From Cladopsammia gracilis (lineage: Eukaryota; Cnidaria; Anthozoa; Scleractinia; Dendrophylliidae): a DNA stretch of 64,000 bases. Numbering within the stretch: position 1 is the first letter of the stretch; each line of letters opens with the position of its first letter. Below are positions 10,401 through 21,438 of this stretch, in pieces. The stretch lies in the NCBI GenBank assembly GCA_022457155.1, contig JAJGOT010000003.1, positions 1,484,501 to 1,548,500 on the forward strand. Direction: 5' to 3'. The notes beneath the pieces were generated by a model. It was not told the DNA's origin and did no database searches. It saw only the letters and a program-made list of their open reading frames with translations. Position numbers and translations under genes: made by a program.

Positions 10401-13400
10401 TTAACAAATAGATTCCATTTGGCCGTGTGTCTGTTCAGTTATAGATCACAGATGACGTCAAAATGTGGTAAGAACAAAAAAGTGGCACACGAGCCGCAGG
10501 CGAGTGTGTCACTGATGTTCTTACCACATTTTGACGTCTTCTGTGATCTACAGGTATAACTGAACAGACACACGGCAAAATGGAATCTATTTATTTTATA
10601 CAATGAACAGAAAAGTAAAAAGAGTAAAATTACGAACTTGCCTCGTACCGCTCGACTGTTCGAAGATTTGTCCCAGTTGAGGTATTTTTGAAGTCGCCAA
10701 GAACACTTTTTGTCTTAGTTTCTTCTTTTTCTTGCTCATAAACAGCTCCCGCTAAACATTTTTCGAGGCTTTCACTTGCTCAATCCAAAATAATCTTGCT
10801 AACATTTTCAAAACTGTACATCATGTTGGACAAAACAAAGCAAACAATTTTTTCTATGAGGTCAGCCGTGAGTCTCTACTCTGATAGATAGGTAGGTAAC
10901 AGCCAATCATAGGTAACATAGTAATAACATAGGTAACAGCCAATCACAGAGCGCGTAGTATTCAGTTCATTGTATAAAGTGTATGAGATCATGATATAGA
11001 ACGTGCCTTACACCACATGGTGCTTTATTGAGTTATAATGTAACTATGCAGCTTACAGCAGCAGCTGAGTGTGTGCAATCAAAGGACTTCTATTCTCAAA
11101 AATGCATTTCTTCATGTTAACTATTCCCTTAATATAAGCACACAGGAATTTTAACAAATTGAGAGAAGTGCTTATATACTGGTAGTTAAACAGTGCACAA
11201 GGGATTTTCAATAAAGATATTCAAATTCCTGGGAAATTGCTGCAGGTTTTCCCTCCCTTTTCCCTATATGACAGCCGGATCTACTTGTTAGAAATGGTAC
11301 TTGTTGAGCTGAAAATGAATTTGAGCCATGATCATCCTCTTTGAAATTTCTGCAGATCTCCTTTGTCATCCTAACATAGGAGTCCCCCCCCCCCCCCCCT
11401 CCTCCTCCTCATCATCATCATCATCATCATCATCAATCTTTATTTATACACGAAATCATATCATATTTACATGGTCTTCCTAGGAGTCGTGTGAATTTAC
11501 ACTAGAGTACATTACCTGAAGAACTACTTAACTAAGAAAGATAAAGTACAATGAAAACTACGATCAAGGTTTCTTCAATTAATCAAACTACATTAAACTA
11601 AAAATTGAACTATAAAACTTAACTAAATTACATGTAATAATAGAATGCTATAAATACTTAAATCCTGCATCCCCCCCCCCCCCCCTTAAGACAAGGAATG
11701 AATGCCCCTGCCACTTACTTTTGGTTGCCAATCTCAAAAGAAGACATCTTGCTTTAGGATGAGGGGGTCCTATATTCCATGTGATTTCCACAGTATCACT
11801 TATTTCATCGTCTGTTGTTAATAAAGTATAAGAAATGAGTTAATTCAATTAAATAAAAAATAGAGTGAAAAGCTTTAAGTGTTAGAATTGTGGAGATGCT
11901 TTTTCTGTCTTTTGAAGAACAAAACAGCATCTTTCACTTAAACTGAAAGCACTATATATGTATTTAAGTTTACTGAAACGTGATTTTAAGTCCTTTATGC
12001 AATACGAACAATAGGAGGTTTTCCTTAAAAATAGGAAGAAAAAAAAATAGGAAGGTTTCAGAAAATAGAGAAAAATAGAAACCTGACAGCCTCATTATCT
12101 CACCTGTTATATTTTGTCCTTCTATTTCTTTTCCTATTGCCAATAGAACTCTGGATGCAGTGAATTCGTCATCCCACACAACATTACCTACAACAAAAAA
12201 CATGATATTTTTCTGCTACACCAATTGTATTTAAGCCTCAGCAGTAGGGGTGTAACAATTTATATTCCTTGCGATTCCATTCGATTATCGCCTTTCGATT
12301 TCGAATACTACTAATATTTAATACTACTGGTATTTCAATTCGATTATGCAATTGTTTCTAAATTCTTATAACATAATGCATGATAATATAAACAACATGG
12401 GTTTCAACAAAAACTCCTTTAATAGAGTCCAAAGCCCCTAAACCCTCAATTTGAGGATACAATATACATGTAGTAACAGGAACATTGTTAATCTATTACA
12501 GGGATGCAATAAAAAAAGCATGCAACTTGTCAGTGTTCATCTTTCTAGATCTAGTGTACTCTCAGATTTTTCTTTAAAAAAATTAACTTGTCTTCATGTT
12601 CACTATGCAGGCATGACCTCTGAGCAGACACAAGGTCACCTGCAGAAGAAAAAACTCTCTCACTGGCCACTAATGATGTGGCAGGGACACATAGATATCT
12701 TTTGGCCAACTTTGGCAGAATAGCATATAAAATCCTGAATCTTTAACTGTCCTGTTACAGTACTGTTTTTAGTACCCGGTGAAATTTTTACCATCTTTGG
12801 GTCCACCATTTCTGACTTTTCATCAATTCTGTGTTGACGTTTTAAGTGTGCACTCATGCTTGAAGTTGAACCGGCACCATACTTGAAAGTTGCGGAGCAA
12901 ACTTTGCAGATAGTTTCAGACTTATCTGTTGTACCGTCTTTAGCCGAAAAACGATAATATTTCCACACAGCCGATCTAAAAGAAGCAGGCGGATTCACGA
13001 TCATTTGGTTGTTTGTTGCCATGTTTGAGAACATGACAATGAACGTGTCGCACAGGGTTTGCCTTATTTTGAAATTCTCAAGGGGTGGTAGAAAGCAGCA
13101 TTTTTACCAGGCAACACAAAATAGTGCACAAACTGCAAACGCCTTTGCTCGTCAATCAAAAGAGCAGATTTTAAAGAGTTCTGAATTCTGATTTCACAAT
13201 AAAATAACTCGTAGATGGCACCCTGGAAAAGGTATGCAAAAATCGAACCAAAATCGAAACGTGGAAGCAAAGAATCGTGAATCGAACCAAATGGTCATAA
13301 TCATGATTAATTGAGAATTCGATTAATCGTTACACCACTACTCAGTAGCGATCATCATCAAATTTCTCCTTATAATATCAGTGCTTAATCAATCAGAGAT

Positions 13401-16400
13401 GTCATGAGAATTAAGGATATGATCACCCAAGATGAATTCTCTTGATATTTTAACAACTTCTCCCCACATCTTCTATGAGAAACGTATGGGGACAAGAAAG
13501 GAGAATTTGTATTTTGATATTGGGGAATAAAGGATTAAAATACTTACAGGAGGAGTCATCAATCCACTCTACTGAACCAGGGGCAAAATCACCGAAATAT
13601 TCAAACACATCTTTGGTACTCATGTCATCCACCCCATGCATTAGAATTGCATCTAGCCTTGCTTCACCTATAAACAAAACAATAAAACTAAAAAGTGATG
13701 TATGGCCATGTGATAGCACACCATATATGACCTGTATGACCTCATGCGCCCATTGTTTTGAAAACTATTTGCAAGATACCCGTGTGAGGGCCATGTGCAT
13801 TAGCGTGTGCAAGGCCTGATAAATCTGTAAGGCCCAGTGCTACAAAAGCACACAGCCTTATGTTGGTTGGGCCAGATGTAAAAATGTTTGGTTCTTGGTA
13901 ATGGTGTACGGACCTTGCTGAGCTCTGTCCATAGACCATGACCTCGAGCCAAATATTTTCCCACCTGACCCTTCCACTAAGTACTTACACATCGTTGATG
14001 TGTATAATGAATGATTCAGCATCCAATGGACTACATCAGAGATTAGCCTACAGGTGCTCTTAAAGGAAAATTTAGGTGTCCTTGCTTGGTCTTACTGCAG
14101 AGTGAAATTTCCATTTCAGTTTTAGCTTTAATTTAATTTTAAACCAATTTTATTATTATTAGAGTCAAACTCCACTTTATAGACACCCAATTAACGTGGA
14201 CACTTGTTATTATGTACTCTGTACTGGAATTTAGAGAAAATGTATGGGCTGTCTATCTTTCTACCCTCAGTTTACGGTAGTATTTACAGTACCCCAGAAA
14301 ACGTGTCAAATTTTAAAGGTTTTTCTAGCAATAGACTGTTTTCATAATTATGTCACATACTACAACTACCAGCATTCCTTGCGCATAGCGCGTGAGTCGA
14401 AAACACGAACACTGGCAAAATAAACATGGCAGCCATGTCCGATACGACAATACCTGAAATTGAAAATGAAAATTTAAAACCCAAACACGAACCACTTAAA
14501 TAAAAAAGGAAAGAAAGGATAAGAGAAGAAAAGAAAAAATATACTGGATCACACGACTGAACGAAAAAAGGCGCAAAAAAATGTTGCCATGTGCCACTGT
14601 TCACCTTGGCGAAGCTGAATGAAAGTTCCCCTTGGCAAAGCTGTTCAAACCCCTCGATCTTGAGAAAACGAATGAGCACAATTTTATTTCTGAAAATGCC
14701 TTATAATAATTGGCTTTGAAATATGGAATATGCTTTATGTTTCCTTGAAAATGTTCCTAAACATTGTTTGAATAGGATTGGAACCGAAAGATCACACAGT
14801 TACGACCGCAGGAGAAATGAGCAAGTTTGACTTAATACCGTTTCCGTTTAAAAGTTCTTATAAATCATATTGAAAACCAAGTCATGTGTAGGTAAAACTA
14901 ATACGTCCCAGTATAATATAGTAGTGTGAAATTGTAATTAAAACTGTCAAAAAGAACCCACACGACTCGTGAAACTTGCGAAAACTATAAACACGTACGC
15001 GTCACAACACGAAAGTGTGAAAGAAGTGAAATGTATGTTCAAAACTAAGTTTTTCAATCAACTCAGCTTATCTAAAAAGGCAACGGAGTACTTTTCTTCT
15101 GGTTCTTTTCCTTTAAATGACACCCCAGGCACGTCTTCTTCAGAAAGTCTAAGAGACATTCTGCAAAAGCTCTCAAAAGCTCACATACTTTGTGTGAAGG
15201 TTCACATGAGACTCCCACGCTATGCGCAAGGAATGCTGGTAGTTGTAGTATGTGACACAATTATGAAAACGGTCCACATGTATTACTCTTTAGTTTTAAA
15301 ACAACCATTGCATCTGAATCAGTAAGACCAAACTTGGACAAACTGACACTCAGGTTTAAATTACCATCAGAAATAGCTGGCAGGTCTTTGACATCAATGG
15401 AAGGCAATCTAAATTAAAATGAACAATGAAATAACTTAACACAGTGGAATATATTTGCAAAAGAAACTACCAAACATGCCAGGAAATTTACTTATGGTCA
15501 CCTCCCCATAACAGCCATCTCTCTACAGCAGCCATGTATGTTTTTGTGCTCAAACAAGAGTCTCTTGTTAAAATAAAGGCTGGATCATATAAATGTAAAG
15601 GGAAGACTTCCAACCATTTTTATTTGGCTTAATGAGGAGGGTGAATAGGTCTGCGGATCAGAGGATTTTTTAAATAATTTAGTGAGATAATTTTTGTATT
15701 CAGAGAAACATTTTAACAGATTTGTGGATCTTACAAATTAATGCAGCAGATTACTGGTTTATCCATTTTTTTTTAGCTCGGATTTTGGTTATTGCTTATT
15801 TTAAAGTTTGAACCTTGGATCTTTGGATCTCAACCCTCTTTAGACTTCTTGTTCTTTTGTTTCCATCATGGCCGAGATCACAAGTGTGTTGATCATAAAT
15901 TGCATTCATGTTCACCCACAATGTGTGAGAAAACTCAATTCCATACTCCAGCAACTGCAATGATTCAGGTCAGAACATTTTATTTACTAAATCTCAAAAG
16001 TTCGCAAATAATTTGTGGACTCAGATTTTAGCAAAAAGTTTTTTGAATTGAAGGATTTGCCTATTAAAATTAAACAGTTTGCAGGGTTCAAAATAAAATC
16101 ACAGCTTTAAGCTTGAATTTGTAGGCTTTTTTTTTATCTTGGCTCATTTTTTCCCGGCTGTCAATAATGAATGAGCACATACCCTCAGCAGTCAACAACA
16201 TGATTTTTTTTTCACTTTTTACGATTTGTGTGTAGGCCACTTCTTATAATCTGTTCAAAGCTTTTTTTAGTAGTGCCACCCCGGGTGTTATGAGAACCCT
16301 GAATTATCATTACAGGTTACCATTGCAGCGACTTTGATTTCAGTTGGCCGATCCAATAAGACATGAATTTTCGCTTTGTTTGGTAAAATTTCGACGGCTA

Positions 16401-18975
16401 TCGCCGGCAGCCGGCTGCTATTTTGAACCCTGGTTTGGCAGATTTGCTATTCACATTTCACAGATTTCCTATTCACATCTCTCCTTAATTGGATCTGTTC
16501 TGTGCTTTCTCAGGTTAACCCCACATGATTTTAGTGAAAATTGCCAGAGGAATGTGATTATTAAGGATGTTCCTGACTGGAGCCCATGGAATTTTCAGTG
16601 ATCATTGACAAATTGTTCTGTGGCACATACACGATATCAGTTTCTTGATCGGACTGGTCTTCAGTTTTGTTGATGTTTTTGTTTTTCTGTTGAAGTCCAA
16701 ATCTTTTTGCTCTTCTAGCTTTTCTCTCAAGAGATTCCTACAAAAAAGTGACAATCATGATATTTACAAAGTCACTGCATGAAAAAAGAGGATTTACCTG
16801 GTATTTATTTACAGATTTGCCCATAACAATAAGACACTTAGTCCTCTGCTAGGTTTACACAATCAAAATAAACTATACCTCTATAACCCCCTGTTACAGA
16901 CACTTTGGTCCCCAGGGGTGGTACCCAGGTTTTAAGGGGGGAGGGGTGTTAAAATTTTGTTCAGAATTTTTTTGGGTAGTTAGATTCTGGCAAGGATATT
17001 TGGGGGTATAAATTAATTTATGATTTTCTTCAACATAGCTTTGCATCTTTTTAATAGAACGTGAAAAAGAATACATATTGATTGATTATTGCTTTCTCAA
17101 CATTGACTTTCATCGATTGGTCTAACTGGGATTCATATAACTTAAGCTTGAAGGTAAGATAGATTTGGCAGACAATTTACTTTTCAGTTCGAATTCCAGG
17201 ATTCTTTATTTTAATAATAAGTTAAGCTTAAGTTTATCAAAATTTAACTACAAAAGATTCGCAAGAATTATGTTGATTGCATTGATGCCCAATAAATCAA
17301 GTATAAATATGCAGCAATCCGAATTATATGCTGACAAGTAATAATGAAAACGAACAAATAAATTCGGTACTATTATTGCTGCGAGCCCTTAGGCGAGCAA
17401 CACACTAATCGTGACAGGCTCTCTGTGTTTCATTTGACCGAGTGAGACCTGGGCGCTTTGTATACGGCGCAACAGATCGTTTTGAGGATTTAGTGGACTT
17501 TTTCGTGAACTATGATTTTGAGTGAGGATGCAGTATGTATCATCGGCGGCAGTAGTTGTAGAATTCTGCGTGGTCAGGATAGGTCTGAACATGTACAACT
17601 CAACTGTATTATTAACTGTAAAATCAACTGTATTAGCGCGCGCTAAAATAGCGAATTAATCTTGCGATCATATGAAGAGTAAAATTATCATTTTGAGAGA
17701 AAACAATGATTGGTTTTGAACAGCTATATTAGCAACTGTAAAGACAACTGTATTAGCGCGCGCTAAAACTGCGAATTAATCTCGCAATCATATGGTGAGT
17801 AAAATTGTCATTTTAGAGAAAACGATGGTTTTGAACAACTGTATTAGCAACTGTAAAAACAAGTGTATTAGCGCACGCTAAAAATTGCGAATTAATCTCA
17901 TCATCATATTGATTTTGAGAGAAAACAATGAATATTATCGAGTTTCTAAAAGTAGTAATTTCTCTCGAGTCTGCAATTGCACAACCACAACCACACAGGG
18001 CAACCACACAGGTCCGAAGTGTGACACTTTGCGTTTGAGCAATTTTTGAGTGACATTTCGTTCTTCGTTTTCATTTTTGAACTTTAATTAGTACTTTGCT
18101 GACACAATTTGACGACATTAAATGCGCTATTTCAGCGCGCGCTAATACAGTTGGTTTTCGCTATATAGCACGGCAGCCCTAAAGATAACCAAAGCCGAGG
18201 TTTTGCGTTCTTGCTCGAGGTAAGCCGTTTACTTATTACGCAGAGTTATCATATCAAAAACAATTTTATCAATCGCTGGAAGTAGTCATGGAAACAACCG
18301 GAAAATATGGATAACGAAATCCTTTAGCTTGCGACCACTGACCAATGTTTTTGTTGAAGTCAATCGCCCCGTCCGGGCCTCATTTTAATTTCGCGTTAAA
18401 TTTCCCACTATGTAGCACGAGGGAGGAAAGATTGCGTGACTTCCCTTGACTATGACTATGCAGAGCTAACCTCTCCTTGTCGTATGCCCGGGGGCATAAA
18501 ACATTACAAGCTAAGCAATGGAAAACGACGAATTCTGTACTATTTAGCACTGTATTTATATTTAACACAAATTCATGCTAACCTTATTATTCAAACAATT
18601 CACTTACATTTTTGGGAAAATATGTAAAAAAACAGTAATCATCACAGAGCCTATTGACAAACATAAGTATTGACACTATTTGATGAGTAACATCGCAGCA
18701 CTTCACTGGCTCTCAGCTATTTCTAGTATGTAAAGTTTATATAAGCTTACCTTGGAAGTAACATCAAATCCTGTTACAAAACAACCTGACTTGTTTTCAT
18801 ATCGCCTTTCCTGCGTTGCGAAATACAACGAAAATCCGCTTGAATTTTTAAGCAAAAAGTGGAGACCAGTTATGAGGTGCATACTGCTGTTACTTACCAA
18901 GTTAAAAGGGAATTCTTTCTCGTCCTTTTCTTCATCGTCAACGGGTATTTCGACTTTCAACTCCTCGAACTCCAT
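7471..18975 (-). CDS. NCBP3: Nuclear cap-binding protein subunit 3 (ten coding exons)
   Basis: Exons, 5' to 3' on the minus strand: 18975-18898, 18810-18751, 16737-16631, 15408-15365, 13667-13548, 12187-12104, 11811-11719, 9763-9683, 8651-8621, 7903-7471 (stop TGA). Phases agree at every junction and give 376 aa. Family hallmarks: RRYENKSGCFVTGFDVTSK (residues 28-46), an RRM-like segment with GVDDMSTKDVFEYF (108-121) and the family's WLDD motif, here WIDD (131-134), then CNVVWDDEFTASRVLL (137-152), ATK (193-195) and the KRS-YY-NPN block in exon 8. The tail is acidic, then basic. NCBP3 binds capped RNA with NCBP1 in the nucleus and supports mRNA export. The vertebrate protein is about 620 aa, so this one lacks most of the acidic low-complexity middle. 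Two exons are tiny (44 and 31 nt). Start chosen as the only ATG in the first exon that keeps the conserved frame. No 5' UTR intron or poly(A) signal was identified. Confidence 0.93.
8035..8145. repeat. G-rich minisatellite in NCBP3 intron 9
   Basis: GGGGGAGTGGGGGATGGA-type units repeat about six times just upstream (minus strand) of the last NCBP3 exon. The transcribed strand is therefore extremely pyrimidine-rich close to the 3' splice site. Confidence 0.8.
8750..9495 (+). repeat. 106-bp tandem repeat array
   Basis: Units contain AAGGTGGTTCTAACTTTTGA, GTGTGACCATTCAAATGAAA and CTACTGAGCAGTACTTTCC. The GTTCTAAC word recurs at 8801, 8907, 9013 and 9130, so the period is 106 bp with later units altered. 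Lies in NCBP3 intron 8. Confidence 0.9.
9790..10260. repeat. Compositionally odd insert in NCBP3 intron 7
   Basis: GC-rich, then CA/ACG-rich sequence unlike its AT-rich flanks. The first half has a weak tRNA-like look on the minus strand (CTGGTTAGGGTGC... and GGGTTGCGGGTTT), perhaps a SINE. No convincing coding frame or TIR. Confidence 0.35.
10406..10592. mobile_element. Foldback MITE
   Basis: Arms of about 75 bp (AAATAGATTCCATTTGGCCG / complement) with GACGTCA and CACATTTTGACGTC in both arms and a short loop around GAGCCGCAGGCGAGTG. Confidence 0.85.
11386..11670 (-). mobile_element. LINE-like 3' UTR with GAT-type tail
   Basis: On the minus strand an AATAAAGATT is followed by (GATGAT)n and then G-runs, the usual appearance of a non-LTR retrotransposon 3' end with a microsatellite tail. 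No reverse transcriptase remains visible. Confidence 0.5.
12242..13341 (-). mobile_element. hAT-like DNA transposon remnant in NCBP3 intron 5
   Basis: Ends CAGTAGGGGTGTAAC and GTTACACCACTACTC are hAT-type inverted repeats. On the minus strand 13034-12660 encodes a BED-type zinc finger (SAVWKYYRF...CKVCSATF...MSAHLKRQH), the usual N-terminus of hAT transposases. The catalytic region is absent, so it is a deleted copy. Target duplication not clear. Confidence 0.8.
12660..13034 (-). pseudogene. hAT transposase N-terminal fragment with BED zinc finger
   Basis: A 124-residue frame whose residues from about 17 to 67 fit a BED finger: aromatic SAVWKYYRF, C-X2-C in CKVC, and H-X4-H in HLKRQH. It ends soon after, with no RNase-H-like DDE domain, so it is a truncated transposase rather than a host gene. 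Confidence 0.75.
13345..13538. mobile_element. MITE of the CCCTTTAAGCCC family, abutting the hAT end
   Basis: Shares AAATTTCTCCTTATAATATCA and GGGGACAAGAAAGGAGAAT with 7128-7283 and 21140-21350. Its left terminus is missing where the hAT element starts. Confidence 0.65.
14334..15274. mobile_element. TIR element in NCBP3 intron 4
   Basis: About 60-bp inverted ends (GACTGTTTTCATAATTATGT, ACTACAACTACCAGCATTCC and complements). The interior near 14427 has a short lysine/glutamate-rich frame interrupted by stops. No transposase recognised. Confidence 0.8.
17595..18155. mobile_element. Element with TTAGCGCGCGCTAA tandem units
   Basis: Three units of about 120 bp (17607-17930) each carry TTAGCGCGCGCTAA or a near copy, followed by GCGAATTAATCTCGC. 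An inverted copy of the end lies at 18125-18155. Located in NCBP3 intron 2, within about 0.9 kb of the start codon. Confidence 0.75.
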
Positions 18976-21139
18976 CTTGAAAATAACTAGTAACCAGTCC
19001 CCTTTAGGAAATAAAAGAGATACGGGCTTGGGAACCGCTTGGGTAACCAAAATATAGGACCGCAATGTGTACATGGGTATCAACTATGTTTTTGCTCGGG
19101 GCGGGGGGAGGGGAGGGGGGTACTTCCATATAACATTAACAGGGGTTAACAAAATCCTTCAATTCTTTCTGAAAAGTTGTTACTGACAGCATAAAAGGTA
19201 TCAAAATAACAGTGGATAGTCCCTTGATCATTGTGTGAATGCTTTCCGAGCGGTTTAAAATCATTTGAATGGCTATTCAGTCGTGGATTGGTGGACAAAT
19301 TAATAATCTAACAAGAGCGCTTAACAATATATCTGTTTACAAACATTCTTTTTGTTATTCAAATGTGCCAACCACTGGAACAAAAGAACCCTTTGTTTCG
19401 GCAGCCAATAAGGCTCTGGTTGGTACATTAATAACAATTGGTGACATCATTGATATCTTCCTTATTGTACAGAAATTTCATTAACTCGGTTGGAAATCTG
19501 TGCAAATGGAATGGAATGGTTTATCCCACAAGTAGCGAAAGTTCGTTACTAGAGACCGTTAGCTACAGTAAACTTGAGCTCTTGGGTAATTATTTTATGT
19601 TGACAATTCATATACGAGAGACATTCCTCCTGCTATGTTTATGTTAAACACATTCTTGTGTGTTTTATACTAGGGGGAGGGATGTTAGGGTAGGTAAAGG
19701 AAAAATAAGAGAATTGAAGACAGTAAGAGTAGACACGGGAATGTTACTTTGAGTGGTGAAGACAAGGGAACAGAAGGGTAGGGTAAACATGGGAAGGATA
19801 GGGTGGGCTTATCATCCTATGTTTGTGTGGTGTACACTGCTGTGCATCTTTCAGTGGCCGTATTGGTTTATAAAACTTGCCTCACTAAAGGCAATATTGA
19901 AGGCTCTCAAAACTGATGAAAATAAAATAAAACACTCAAAACCACTGCCATGTTGTTTTCTGTGTTCATTTCGGTAAATTTGTGGCTGGCAAAAGCAGTA
20001 TTTTAAAATAACGGTTGGACTTGCTTGTATTGGTTTTATAGGACACCAAATAGAAGATGGTAAGCCTGTGGTTAGATAAGGAAAATGAGGGGTAGAGTAG
20101 AGTTAGGAAAAGTAGAGTAGAATGGTGACTTCTTAAACCATGTAAGAACCGGTTGGACTTTTTCACTTGAAATTTTTTGACATCGCGAAAATGAAATGCT
20201 GCTAATGTATCTAAATATTCGTAAAATATAATTTAATGTTGCTATAACTGGACAGGACTCAAGGTTCAAATAAACACTTTTCAAGAAAAATAAATTGAAC
20301 AAACAACTTAAGAACATTTCTTTTAATGACAAAGACAGCAGATTTCAAAACAAGCTATTTTTTTTCTTGTATTTTATCTTCTTGTTTTAATTTAAATGGC
20401 TTTTATACTTTAGCATGCTGTGTACAAGAGCTACTTCAGAACCACAACTACTGCTATCTATGATTCATATACAATGGCATTTTTCATAACATTGTTAAAA
20501 TATCGTACTTGAAATATACACACATAAAATATAATAAAATAATGTTAAAAGTTATTTTGGCTGATAAACAAGCGAGTAGTTTCAAAATTTAAATTCCAAA
20601 TGTTTGCTTAGAATAACTGAGGTATTACAGTTGTTACCCAGTAAATATATATATATTTTTTTTTTTGCAGGATAGGAGGGCCCTCCCCTAAATCTGCCAT
20701 GGGCTGGGTACATTTTGCTTATTTAAATAAAGTTTAAAGTTTAGTACTCTTGAAACCGCACCTCCAATGAACACATTTTATCATCGAGACCAGTAGCCCT
20801 AACAAAACAAAGATAAATAAAACCTTAATAATTCAACTGTTGCGGTACAGTGAAATCCCGTTTTTTTTTTAACTCTGACAAGTGGAGAATCACTAAAAAA
20901 AAAAACACTGCAAGACCCATGAAATTCAACTCAAAGAGACTTTTCAACCTTTTAAAAAAAAGCTTGCCTTAGCAAAAAAATTGAGACTCTGAGACGTGGA
21001 GAACCGTTAAAAAACAAGACTGCGAGACCTGTGAAATTCAACTAAAATTTTCAGAGCCATAATTTTGAAAGACGACTGGCAACTTCTAAAGCTAGGGCTG
21101 CATTACATGACTCAAGGTCTGTCTCAGGGAGTGAAATGG
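18976..21139. other. Intergenic region upstream of NCBP3 and downstream of RNF34
   Basis: Includes the NCBP3 promoter (not resolved), a G-run repeat near 19096-19130 and poly-A/T rich DNA. No supported gene on either strand. Confidence 0.45.
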
Positions 21140-21350
21140 TTAATCCTTTTATCCTTAATATCAAACTACAAATTCTCCTTTCTTGTCCCCATACATTTCT
21201 AACAAAAGTACTGAGTAGAAGTTGTTAAAATATCAAGAGAATTCATCTTGGGTGATCACGTTCTTAATTCTCATGACGTCTCTGGTTGATTAAGCATTGA
21301 TATTATAAGGAGAAATTTGGTGATGATCACCATTGGGACTCAAAGGGTTA
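21140..21350. mobile_element. MITE of the CCCTTTAAGCCC family
   Basis: Reads as the complement of 13345-13538, with ends TTAATCC...and...AAAGGGTTAA. Sits just beyond the RNF34 stop codon, so it may lie in or near the 3' UTR. Confidence 0.7.
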
Positions 21351-21438
21351 AAAAGCTGTGACATCTGTGCAAACCAACACTCTCACTGTCAGCAGCATTT
21401 TTATATATATATATATAATTAATTACAATTACTAAAGG

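Noticed and set aside
11230..11390. Exon-like NCBP3 piece on the minus strand (DDKGDLQKF after an AG)
   Set aside because: Out of frame with exon 7, meets a stop at once, and exon 8 at 9763-9683 fits the conserved protein and phase.
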